From: Gemmatimonadota bacterium
GTDB lineage: Bacteria; Gemmatimonadota; Gemmatimonadetes; Gemmatimonadales; Gemmatimonadaceae
NCBI GenBank assembly: GCA_003223455.1
Contig: QHVE01000025.1
Location: forward strand, 1 to 48,696
DNA: 48,696 nucleotides
Reading direction: 5' to 3'
Position 1 is the first letter of the stretch; the number at the start of each line of letters is the position of its first letter. The notes under the pieces are model-generated. The model saw only the letters and a program-made list of their open reading frames with translations. It searched no databases and had not been told where the DNA came from. Position numbers and translations under genes: made by a program. Of this stretch, positions 33,553 to 41,558 are shown in pieces.

Positions 33553-36429
33553 TCAGACCCCTGCCCCCTGCTGCAACTTCTCGAAGAGTGCCGTCGTCTC
33601 CTCGTCCGGCTCCGCGTCGAGCTCCTCGCGCAGACGGTCGACGAAGCGCCGATACGCGCGCAGGGCCTGCGAGCGCTCGCCCATCGCTCCATGAGCCTTC
33701 ATGAGTGCGACGAGCGCCTCCTCGTGAAGCTCGTCACGCGCGAGCACGCGACGGAACGCCTCGGCGGCCTTCGCGTGGCGCTCCTCGGCGACGAGGCGCG
33801 CGCCGAGCTCCATCAGGGCGTCGACGTAGATGCGCTGGAGGCGGTCGCGGTGCTCGAGGTGCCAGTCGCCGACCGGCTCGCCGTCGAGGAAATCGCCGCG
33901 GAAGCGCGCCAGCGCCTGTTCGAGCTTCGCCGATGCACCTTCCTCCTGGCGCTTGAGCGACTTGCGCGCGGCCGCGACGTCGCGCTCGAACGCCTGGACG
34001 TCGAACTCCTCCAGCACGGCGGGATCCACACGGTAGCGGTCGCGCACGAGGGTGATCCACTCCGGATTCCCCAGCGCCCTGCGCAGCCGGTGCAGCGTGA
34101 CGTGAAAGCTGTTGCGAAGCTGCGCGGTGCTCGCGTCCGGCCAGAAGGAGAGGCCGACCTGTTCCTTCGTGCGCCCTTCGGGATGCATCAGCAGATAGAC
34201 GAGGAGCTCGCGCGGCCTCGCCGAGCCCCACGCCACCGACCCGACGAGCTCTCCGTCGACGAAGACCTGCAACGGTCCCAGGGCGAGCACCCGCAATCTC
34301 GGCCCGCCGCCACCGACGAGGTCCGCGATGGGATCGGCGGCGGGGACACGGTGCTCCGTCGTGTGTCGCGCCGCCTCCGAGAGTGCGAGACCCACCATCT
34401 GCGCCGTGGAGAGCGTCCGCCCCTCGGCCTCGAGCTGCGCGTACCGCTCACCGAGCGAGTCGCGCAGCATCGCGACGAGCCGCACCCGCTCCGGCGGCGC
34501 GAGGCCCGGGAGCGCGACGGCGAGTCGGTTGCGATGCGCGGCGACTGCCGCGACGAGCTTCACGGCCTCGTCGTGATGGTTCCGCAGCGCCGCGACGTGC
34601 GCGATGACGTCGACGGCGAGGCCGATCCCCCACGCGTCGTTGATCGCCAGCTCGAGCTCGAGCCCCTCCGTCACCTTGATGCACGCCGCCTCGACGTTGC
34701 CGCGCGCCAGCTCGACGCGTGCCTCCGTGACGAGGGCGTGCGCGAGCGTCGTCGGCAGGTGATGCTGCCGCCCGACCTCGACGTTGGCGGCGAGCAGCTC
34801 GCTCGCGGCGTCGAAGTCGTCCTGCGCGTACGCGGCCCACGCACGCCAGAACTTGGCGAAGATGACGGCGATGTCGTGCGCGGGGCGACCGCGCGTGAAC
34901 TCGAGCGCCTCCTCCAGCGTCTCGATGCCTCCCTCGACGTCGCCGCCGAGGAGCCGCGAGGCGCCATACTTCGCCAGCGCGGCACCGGTGGCATCGGTGT
35001 CGCCGGCTTGGCGCAGGAGAGGAATCGCCTCCTCGAAGTGGCGGCACGCGAGAGGATACTCGCCCTGCGCGAGCGCGGTGAGCGCGCTGGCAACGAGCGC
35101 GCGTCCGCGAAACAGCGGAGTGGTGCCGTTGTCCATGGCGAGCGCGCGATCGGTGAGGTCGCGCGCCTCGCGGAACTGGCCGAGCGCGTACCAGAACCAG
35201 TACAGCGCGCCGACGAAGCGCAGCGCGATCTCGGCGCGATCCTCCCGGCCGACGGCCCAGCAGGCGCACGCACGGAGGTTGTCCTGCTCGGCGACCAGCT
35301 CGGCGACCAGCCCGGGCGCGTTCGATCCGCCGACGAGGTTCGGGGCCGCAGCCTCGATCACGCCGAGGTAGTAGCCGACGTAGCGCTCCTCCTGCGCCGG
35401 CCGCTCCCCGGATTCCTTGAGCCGCTCGAGCCCATACTGGCGCACGGTCTCGAGGAGCCGGTAGCGGGCGACGCCGTCGCCGGGCTCCATGGCCACGATC
35501 GACTTGTCGACGAGCGCCGAGACGCCGTCGAGGATGTCCTCCGTCTCGAGCGGATCGCCCGTGCACACCGCCTCGGCGGCGTCGAGCGTGAAGCTGCCGA
35601 AGAAGAGCGACAGCCGCCGCATGAGCACCTGCTCGCGCTCCGTGAGCAGCTGGTAGCTCCACTCCATCGTCGCGCGGAGAGTCCGATGCCGGGGCAGTGC
35701 GGTGCGACTGCCGGTCGTGAGGAGGCGGAATGCGTCGTCGAGCCGGCGGGCGATCTGCTCCGGCGACAGCACGCGGACGCGCGCGGCGGCGAGCTCGATC
35801 GCGAGCGGGATGCAGTCGAGGCGGCGACAGATCTCCGCCACCGCATCGGTGTTCGACGAGTTGAGGCAGAACGACGGCAGCGAGGCCCGGGCGCGCTCGA
35901 CGAAGAGCTGCATCGCTTCGGCGCTCGTGAGCGGCGGCACGAGCCACGCCGTCTCGCTGGCGACACCGAGCGCCTCGCGGCTGGTGGCGAGGATGGTGAT
36001 GCGCGGGCAGCTCCGGAGCAGCGCGTCGACGATCTCCGCGGCGGCATCGACGAGGTGCTCGCAGTTGTCGAGCACGATGAGCGCGCGCGCGTCGCACAGG
36101 GAGCTGACGAGCGCCTGGAGCGGCGTCGTGCCGGCGCGGCTGGGCACGTGCAGCGTCGTGGCGATGAGCTGCGCGACGAGGCGCGCATCGCCGATGGGAG
36201 TCAGGTCGACCCAGCCGACGCGCTCGAACGAGGCACCGCAGCGGAGCGCGAGCTCTTCGGCGAGGCGGGTCTTTCCGCTGCCGCCCGCGCCGGTGAGCGT
36301 GAGCAATCGCGACGAGAGGACGAGCTGCGCGAGATCCTCGAGCTCGCGTCCGCGACCGACGAAACGCGTAAGGTGAACGGGCACGTGCGCCGCGGCGGTG
36401 TCGGCGCTCAGAAGCTCAGGGGACGTCAT
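33553..36429 (-). CDS. NTPase-TPR regulator with C-terminal SARP (winged-helix plus BTAD) module
   Basis: 958-residue transcription regulator. Order: residues 1-~340 an NB-ARC/AAA-type STAND ATPase (Walker A TGAGGSGKT near 46-54, Walker B ALIVLDNCEHLVD), ~340-690 TPR-like helices, and ~715-958 a SARP module: winged-helix (ARPRELLVYLLMHPEGRTKEQ, STAQLRNSFHVTLHRLRRALG) and BTAD (FDVQAFERDVAAARKS, EEALVALMKAHGAMGERSQALRAYRRF). In AfsR-type regulators the SARP part comes first; here it is last. STAND ATPases switch on NTP and ligand binding. It is downstream of a degenerate hydrolase gene, 64 bases away on the same strand, whose promoter has SARP-like heptamers. Confidence 0.9.
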   Translation of the reverse strand: MTSPELLSADTAAAHVPVHLTRFVGRGRELEDLAQLVLSSRLLTLTGAGGSGKTRLAEELALRCGASFERVGWVDLTPIGDARLVAQLIATTLHVPSRAGTTPLQALVSSLCDARALIVLDNCEHLVDAAAEIVDALLRSCPRITILATSREALGVASETAWLVPPLTSAEAMQLFVERARASLPSFCLNSSNTDAVAEICRRLDCIPLAIELAAARVRVLSPEQIARRLDDAFRLLTTGSRTALPRHRTLRATMEWSYQLLTEREQVLMRRLSLFFGSFTLDAAEAVCTGDPLETEDILDGVSALVDKSIVAMEPGDGVARYRLLETVRQYGLERLKESGERPAQEERYVGYYLGVIEAAAPNLVGGSNAPGLVAELVAEQDNLRACACWAVGREDRAEIALRFVGALYWFWYALGQFREARDLTDRALAMDNGTTPLFRGRALVASALTALAQGEYPLACRHFEEAIPLLRQAGDTDATGAALAKYGASRLLGGDVEGGIETLEEALEFTRGRPAHDIAVIFAKFWRAWAAYAQDDFDAASELLAANVEVGRQHHLPTTLAHALVTEARVELARGNVEAACIKVTEGLELELAINDAWGIGLAVDVIAHVAALRNHHDEAVKLVAAVAAHRNRLAVALPGLAPPERVRLVAMLRDSLGERYAQLEAEGRTLSTAQMVGLALSEAARHTTEHRVPAADPIADLVGGGGPRLRVLALGPLQVFVDGELVGSVAWGSARPRELLVYLLMHPEGRTKEQVGLSFWPDASTAQLRNSFHVTLHRLRRALGNPEWITLVRDRYRVDPAVLEEFDVQAFERDVAAARKSLKRQEEGASAKLEQALARFRGDFLDGEPVGDWHLEHRDRLQRIYVDALMELGARLVAEERHAKAAEAFRRVLARDELHEEALVALMKAHGAMGERSQALRAYRRFVDRLREELDAEPDEETTALFEKLQQGAGV

Positions 36430-36493
36430 CCGATGGGCTACGGCGGGCGAGAGAGGCGTGTGATTTCCACGTTACGCCTCGGCGCCCGCGTTC

Positions 36494-37015
36494 TCAACCC
36501 ACCGCCGTCGGATTCCGGTCGTGCGAGAGGAAGTTGCGGAGCAGCGGGAGTGCGACCTCGGCAGGAAGCCCGCGCCCGACGACGATGAGCGGCACCGACA
36601 CGCCGGCGAGCGTGGTGGCGAGAGTGCCATCGAGCCCGGTCTCGCCGACGACGCCGGAGGGGACGAGGACGAGTGTCTCGACCCGATCGACGTCGAGGAG
36701 CGCCAGCTCGAGCGCCGACAGACAGCACGGCTCGGCAGCGAGCACCACGACGCGATGCAGGCCAATCCCATCGAGGAAATCTCCGACCCAGGCAGCCACG
36801 TCCTGGCACTCGACCGGGAGCTCTGGCGTGAACACGCGGAATCGTGCGACGAGCTCGGCGTCCAGCTCGGGCCAGAGTGCGCACGCACAGTCGGCACCGC
36901 GAAGGACGATGAGGGGCCGCCCCACTCCGGCGCGACGATAGCGCATCACCTGATCGTGCGCGCGCACTTCGGACAGGGTCTCGGCGGGATGGGTGAGGGG
37001 GGAGAGGTTTTGCAT
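36494..37015 (-). CDS. small alpha/beta-hydrolase-like protein without a catalytic nucleophile
   Basis: 173-residue cytoplasmic protein with the alpha/beta-hydrolase pattern: VGRPLIVLRGADCACALWPEL, RVFTPELPV, then the strand-turn-helix VVVLAAEPCCLSALELALL where a Ser nucleophile in GxSxG would sit, and VETLVLVPSGVVG, VPLIVVGRGLPA. The elbow reads AEPCC, with no Ser and no GxSxG; a cysteine could replace the nucleophile but this is not established. The gene heads the presumed operon with the SARP regulator and could act as a ligand sensor for it. The ATG at 37013-37015 begins seven bases after a -10-like TAGCCT, so the transcript may be leaderless. Confidence 0.75.
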   Translation of the reverse strand: MQNLSPLTHPAETLSEVRAHDQVMRYRRAGVGRPLIVLRGADCACALWPELDAELVARFRVFTPELPVECQDVAAWVGDFLDGIGLHRVVVLAAEPCCLSALELALLDVDRVETLVLVPSGVVGETGLDGTLATTLAGVSVPLIVVGRGLPAEVALPLLRNFLSHDRNPTAVG

Positions 37016-37022
37016 GGACCGC

Positions 37023-37054
37023 AGGCTAGCCCCTCTCGCTTACGCGGTGCTTAC
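37023..37054 (-). promoter_or_regulatory. SARP-like heptamer direct repeats in front of a -10 element
   Basis: Read on the minus strand, GTAAGCA (37054-37048) and GTAAGCG (37043-37037) are direct heptamers with a four-base gap, so an 11-bp repeat. Eight bases further, TAGCCT (37028-37023) fits a -10 box that would put the transcript start at or next to the ATG at 37015. Spacing of 11 bp and eight bases from -10 equals the published SARP operator model (DnrI, ActII-ORF4). The downstream operon encodes a SARP regulator. Confidence 0.5.
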
Positions 37055-37094
37055 AGCCCCCCGTAGGCGGTCGAGACGACGAGCGATCGACCGC

Positions 37095-37156
37095 GTAAGC
37101 GACGCCGGCGCGGGCGTAAGCGAGCCGCCGACTGGGCGTTCCGCGACGGGTAAGTA
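37095..37156 (+). repeat. further GTAAGC repeats upstream of the divergent lipoprotein gene
   Basis: GTAAGCG occurs at 37095-37101 and 37116-37122, and GTAAGTA at 37150-37156, all on the plus strand, opposite in direction to those at 37037-37054. ACCGCGTAAGCGA (37090-37102) is an exact inverted copy of TCGCTTACGCGGT (37036-37048). Spacings are 21 and 34 bases, near multiples of 11 but not exact. They could be additional regulator sites serving the gene at 37302. Confidence 0.4.
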
Positions 37157-37301
37157 GGGCCCGCGATCATTCCCCGCGTCGCCCAGGCCACCACACGACA
37201 CGATGTCGATGCAGGGCTGGCCACCGACGATCGACCGGATCGCTCGACATCGCGACATCACCGCCGCCACTGCGGCCAACAACTAGACCGAGGCCACCAC
37301 C

Positions 37302-38225
37302 ATGTCACGCACCCGCATCCTCGCCACCGCCAGCGTCGCGTTCGCCATCGCATCGTTCGTCGCGTGCTCCGACCCCGGATCGACAAGTGTCGCGTCCACC
37401 AGCGCTTCTCTCGACCGCGCCGCGTTCGACCAGGCCGGAGCGCACCGCCAGTACGGCACGCCGCAGAAGGTGGGCAACGGTACCGTGCGCACCTACGTCG
37501 TCCTCGACCAGCAGAACAAAGGCCGCCCGCTCGAAGTCGGCGTGGCGCTGAGCGAGAAGGCGCTCGAGGGGCTGCCGGCGCCCGTGTCGACGGCGAACAA
37601 CCCGATGGCGAACATGCACATGTACCTCCTCGACCTGCCGGCACGGAATCCGACGCAGTACAAGTTCGTCCAGTTCGACTGGAACCCGGCGGGACACGAG
37701 CCGGACAGCGTGTACACGTATCCACACTTCGACTTCCACTTCTATACCGTACCAGTCGAGGTCCGCAACTCGATCCTGCCGAACGATCCGCAGTACGCGA
37801 CGAAGGCGGCGAATTATCCCGCGCCCGAGTATCGCGCGCCGTTCTACCTCGATGCAGCGACGGCGGCCAACGCCCCGGCGGCGGCGGTCACGATCCCGCA
37901 GATGGGACTGCACTGGCTGGACGTTCGGTCGCCCGAGCTCCAGAAGCTGACCGGCAACCCCGCGGGCTACCGCCAGTTCACCAAGACTTTCATCTATGGC
38001 ACGTGGGACGGCCAGTTCATTTTCGACGAGCCGATGATCACGCGGGCGTACATCCTCGAGAAGAAGACGGCGACCGATCCCGCGGTCGTGGACGAGGTGG
38101 TCCCGGTGTCGACGCCGGCGAAGTACAGCCCCGCGGGCTTCCATCCGAGCGCGTATCGCATCACGTGGGACGAGCAGCAGAAGGAGTATCGGATCGCGCT
38201 GACGCAGTTGAGCTGGAAAGAGTGA
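37302..38225 (+). CDS. TTHB210-like (DUF5602) predicted lipoprotein
   Basis: 307-residue exported protein. The signal segment ILATASVAFAIASFVAC ends with a lipobox-like Cys near residue 22 followed by SDPG. The mature part matches DUF5602/TTHB210-like proteins: VYTYPHFDFHFYTVP with clustered His residues (probable metal site), IPQMGLHWLDV, and a terminal FDEPMITRAYILEKK block with RITWDEQQKEYRIAL. TTHB210 of Thermus is an extracytoplasmic-stress-controlled ring protein; whether regulation is similar here is unknown. GAGG precedes the ATG. The gene is divergent from the hydrolase-SARP operon, and GTAAGC repeats lie in between. A 21-bp palindrome follows it. Confidence 0.8.
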   Translation: MSRTRILATASVAFAIASFVACSDPGSTSVASTSASLDRAAFDQAGAHRQYGTPQKVGNGTVRTYVVLDQQNKGRPLEVGVALSEKALEGLPAPVSTANNPMANMHMYLLDLPARNPTQYKFVQFDWNPAGHEPDSVYTYPHFDFHFYTVPVEVRNSILPNDPQYATKAANYPAPEYRAPFYLDAATAANAPAAAVTIPQMGLHWLDVRSPELQKLTGNPAGYRQFTKTFIYGTWDGQFIFDEPMITRAYILEKKTATDPAVVDEVVPVSTPAKYSPAGFHPSAYRITWDEQQKEYRIALTQLSWKE

Positions 38226-38244
38226 TCCACGTCGCACGACGGGT

Positions 38245-38286
38245 CGCGGGCCCGGCACCGAGGACGTCCTCGGTGCCGGGCCCGCG
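38245..38286. terminator. perfect 21-bp palindrome after the TTHB210-like gene
   Basis: Arms 38245-38265 and 38266-38286 are exact complements; sterically the loop would be the central four to six bases around GACGTC. It begins 20 bases after the stop codon. Very GC-rich and without T-run. Confidence 0.75.
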
Positions 38287-38397
38287 GTGTACGGACGAGT
38301 GGGCGCGCGATAGGTTGTCCCGTCGCACCGAGAGGATCCCTCACCGCCGATCCGAGCTCTCGGGCGTGGCCCGACCCCACCCTGCAACGGCGCGCGC

Positions 38398-40454
38398 GTG
38401 CACCGATTCCTCGCCCTCCTGCTGGCACTTCCGCTCCTCCTCTCGCGCACGCTCGCGGCCCAGAAGCCCGAGACCGGAGACCCGCCGCTCTCGGTGACGA
38501 ATCGCGAGCGCACCCTCCGCTTCTCGCTCCTGTTCGACGGCGAGCAGGTGACGTACCGGGTGGACCGGCTGACGCCCGATGGCGCGGCGAACGTGGTGAT
38601 CGAGCCGTCGCCGCTGGGGATCGCGCGGGGCGACCACGATTTCCGACGCGGGTTCGAGCTGATCAACGCCTCACCCGTCACGGAGCTGAGCGGCGTCTAT
38701 CGCATGGTCGCGGGAAAGCAGCTCGAGGTGCGGATGCGCGCCCGCCAGCGGGTCTTCACGTTTCGCAAGGGCGCGGGTGGGCTGATGACGATCACCGTGC
38801 GCGCGATGCGCGATGGCGTGGCGTTCCGCTACGGCTTCCCTGGTACCGCGCAGGTGCAGGACTCGCTCATCGACGAGACGACCGGCTTCCATCTGCCGCC
38901 GGGCCGTGCGTGGATGCAGCCGTACCAGCGCGCGGACACCTGGGAGCCGGCGTACGACGGCGACTATCGCAACGGCATCGCGATCGGCTCGAGAGCGCCG
39001 GAGAACGTCGGCTGGGCGCTGCCGATGCTGTTCCACACGAGCGACGCGTGGGTGCTGGTGACGGAAGCGGGACTCGACCGCACGTCGTACGGCGTGCACG
39101 TGCAGCAGCGCGCCGAGGACGGCCTCTACCGCGTGCGGTTGCCGGAGGACGAGGAGACGTACGGCGTGGCGCCGCGCGCGGCGGCCATCACGTTGCCGTG
39201 GACGTCGCCCTGGCGCGTGCTGATCATCGGCTCGACGCTGGGGACGATCGTCGAGTCGACGCTGGTGACGGACCTCGCGCAGCCCCAGGTGTTCAGCGAC
39301 GTGTCGTGGATCAAGCCGGGCCGCGCATCGTGGAGCTGGTGGAGCGACATGACGAGCCCGCGCGACTATCAGAAGGCGTTCCCGTTCGTGGACCTCGCCT
39401 CGCGGCTGCATTGGGAGTACTCGCTGCTCGATGCCGGCTGGCAGCAGATGGGCAACGGCGGCGACGTGAGCGAGCTGGCGGAGTACGCGCGGGCGCGCGG
39501 TGTAGGGCTGATCGCGTGGTACAACTCCGGTGGCGCGCACAACCAGGCGCAGGACGGGCCGCGCGATCTCATGGTCGACCCGGAGACGCGGCGCGCGGAG
39601 ATGAAGCGCATCGCCGCGCTCGGCTTCAAGGGCATCAAGGTCGACTTCATGCTGAGCGACAAGCAATACGTGGTCGCGCTGTACCAGGACATCCTGCGCG
39701 ATGCGTACGCCAACAAGCTGTTCGTCGACTTCCACGGCTCGACGATCCCGCGCGGCTGGCAGCGGACGTACCCGAATCTCCTCTCGATGGAGGCGGTGAA
39801 GGGTACGGAGCAGTACGGCGACTCGGTGTTCCAGCGCAACGCGGCGATCTACAACACGATCTATCCGTTCACGCGGAACGTCATCGGATCGATGGACTAC
39901 GCGCCGATGGTCCTGGGCGACGCGCCGGACCGGCTGCCGCACCTGACGACGAACCCGTGGTGTTCGAGAGCGGCCTGCAGCACTTCGCGTCGTCGCCGGC
40001 GATGATCGATGCGCAGCCCGACTACGTGCGGCAGTTCCTGACGGTGGTGCCGACCGCGTGGGACGAGACGCGGTTCATCGACGGGTATCCGGGCCAGCTC
40101 GCCGTCCTGGCGCGGCGCCGCGGGACGGACTGGTACGTCGGCGCGATCACGTCGGACACGATGGTGTCGATCGCGGAGGTACCGCTGCGCTTCCTCGGCG
40201 CCGGCACGTACGACGTGTCACTGATCTCGGACGGCGAGGACGTCGACAAGTTCGCCCACGCGACCGAGACGCTGATCCGGCGCGACACGATGACGGTGGA
40301 GCTGGCGCCGCGCGGCGGGTTCGTGGCGCGGTTCACGCGGCGCGGCGCGCCCGAGCCCGATGCACCCACCCCACGGGCGGCAGTGGCGCCAGCGGCGCGG
40401 CCGGCCGCGAAGAACGCGCCGCGGGCTACAAGCCGTCCACGACGCGTGCCTTGA
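38398..40454 (+). pseudogene. exported glycoside hydrolase family 97, disrupted by an out-of-frame deletion
   Basis: Exported GH97 enzyme (alpha-glucosidase or alpha-galactosidase type). A GTG start at 38398 opens a signal peptide (MHRFLALLLALPLLLSRTLAAQ). N-terminal beta-super-sandwich blocks and the catalytic barrel follow: GRASWSWWSD, HWEYSLLDAGW, GIKVDFM, KLFVDFHGSTIPRGWQRTYPN and SMEAVKGTEQ (catalytic glutamates in family enzymes lie in these strands). At 39948-39958 the frame shifts from LPHLTTN to VVFESGLQHFASSP; homologues normally have about seven more residues in between, so about 20 bases are missing. The C-terminal domain is intact to the stop at 40454, which overlaps the convergent gene. 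It is probably inactive unless the sequence is wrong. Confidence 0.85.
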
Positions 40455-41229
40455 TCGACTCGTACTCGGCGTCGGTGATCAGGCCCTCGTCGAGCATCTG
40501 CTTCGCCGTGTGGAGGCGTTCGTTGGGGTCGCCGGTCGCGGCGGCGAGGTTGGCGGCAGCGCCGTTGAGCGCGCCGCCGATGTTGACGCCCCCCGACTGG
40601 GCACGGAGCTCGTCGAGGTCGCGCACGCGGCGCTTCTCGCGCCACGCCTGCTCCTGGGCCTGACAGAGCGTGTAGACCTGCTGCGCCTGTTCCTTACGGA
40701 GGCCATCGATGCGGACGGTGCGGCCGGCGTTGCCGCGCGAGGCGAGATCGTCGCTCGCGAGCGAGGTAATGGTGAGCGAGGCGCCGAACATGCCGGCGCT
40801 GATGCTCGCATCGTCGAGGTCCTGCCAGCGAACGTCGTAGGGGACGTAGCCGCCGAAGAGTCCGCGCGAGAGCGAGATGAAGCGGCCGCTCGTGGCGCAG
40901 ACGACGATGCGGCGATGCGTGAGCGCGAAGAGGCGACGCTGCACGGCGTAGGCGCCGATCGTCTCGCCGGGCACGAGGAGCGCGCGCAGCTGCGCGAGCG
41001 CCGCCTTGACGCGGTAGTCCTCGAGGACTTCGCCACGGGCGCGCGGGACGGCGGGGGTAGCGGTGGGCGTGTTGGCGCGTGCCGCCTCGCGCCGCCGGCG
41101 CTCCTCGCGCCGTCCGCGCTCCTTCTCCACGGCCATCCAATCGTCGATCGGCAGCGCCTCGTCGAGCTCGAGGGCGAGCAGCTCCTCGTCGGAGATCGAG
41201 CCGAGCGTCTTGCGGTCGAATTCAGGCAT
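40426..41229 (-). CDS. PH-like and SHOCT domain protein
   Basis: 267-residue cytoplasmic protein. Residues 1-~65 are charged and probably disordered or helical. Residues ~85-205 form a bacterial PH-like domain (VQRRLFALTHRRIVVCATSGRFISLSRGLFGGYVPYDVRWQDL, a pattern of YokE/bPH-type proteins). The last ~30 residues are a SHOCT motif (LHTAKQMLDEGLITDAEYESIKARVV), a short helical pair often at the end of multi-domain proteins and used for oligomerisation. Function is not known. The stop codon overlaps the end of the convergent GH97 frame by 29 bases. The promoter region is shared with the divergent ABC-F gene and contains a 25-bp tandem repeat. Confidence 0.85.
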   Translation of the reverse strand: MPEFDRKTLGSISDEELLALELDEALPIDDWMAVEKERGRREERRRREAARANTPTATPAVPRARGEVLEDYRVKAALAQLRALLVPGETIGAYAVQRRLFALTHRRIVVCATSGRFISLSRGLFGGYVPYDVRWQDLDDASISAGMFGASLTITSLASDDLASRGNAGRTVRIDGLRKEQAQQVYTLCQAQEQAWREKRRVRDLDELRAQSGGVNIGGALNGAAANLAAATGDPNERLHTAKQMLDEGLITDAEYESIKARVVDGL

Positions 41230-41320
41230 GGGTCGAGGCTCCGTGCGGTGCGACGGGAAATTGGCTGTCGGTGGCGAACGGGGCTAGTGCGGGGGCGCGG
41301 AACCAGGGGCGTCGGGGTCA

Positions 41321-41395
41321 TCTGGCATGCTTGCGCCCTGGGCCGTCTGGCTTCGTTGCGCCCTTTGCCATTCGGCATTGTCGCGCCCTGGGCCG
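41321..41395. repeat. three-copy 25-bp tandem repeat in a divergent promoter region
   Basis: Units are 41321-41345, 41346-41370 and 41371-41395, each exactly 25 bases and sharing the pattern TNNGGCNTNNTNGCGCCCTNNGCCR. Units 1 and 3 share GCGCCCTGGGCCG at a spacing of exactly 50. Because 25 is not a multiple of three the repeat is not coding, and it lies between divergent genes. Confidence 0.7.
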
Positions 41396-41558
41396 AGAGC
41401 ATCCCACTCGTCGTCGCCCTGCGACCGAACGCCGCGCGACGACACTCGAACGACAGCCACCGAGCCTCGCGCGCAAACGACCGGTCGAGAAAACGCCGAA
41501 GCATCCCGAGGCCCGTGACGCATCCGCGCACGAGCGAACCCGCGATAGCTTCCCCCCC

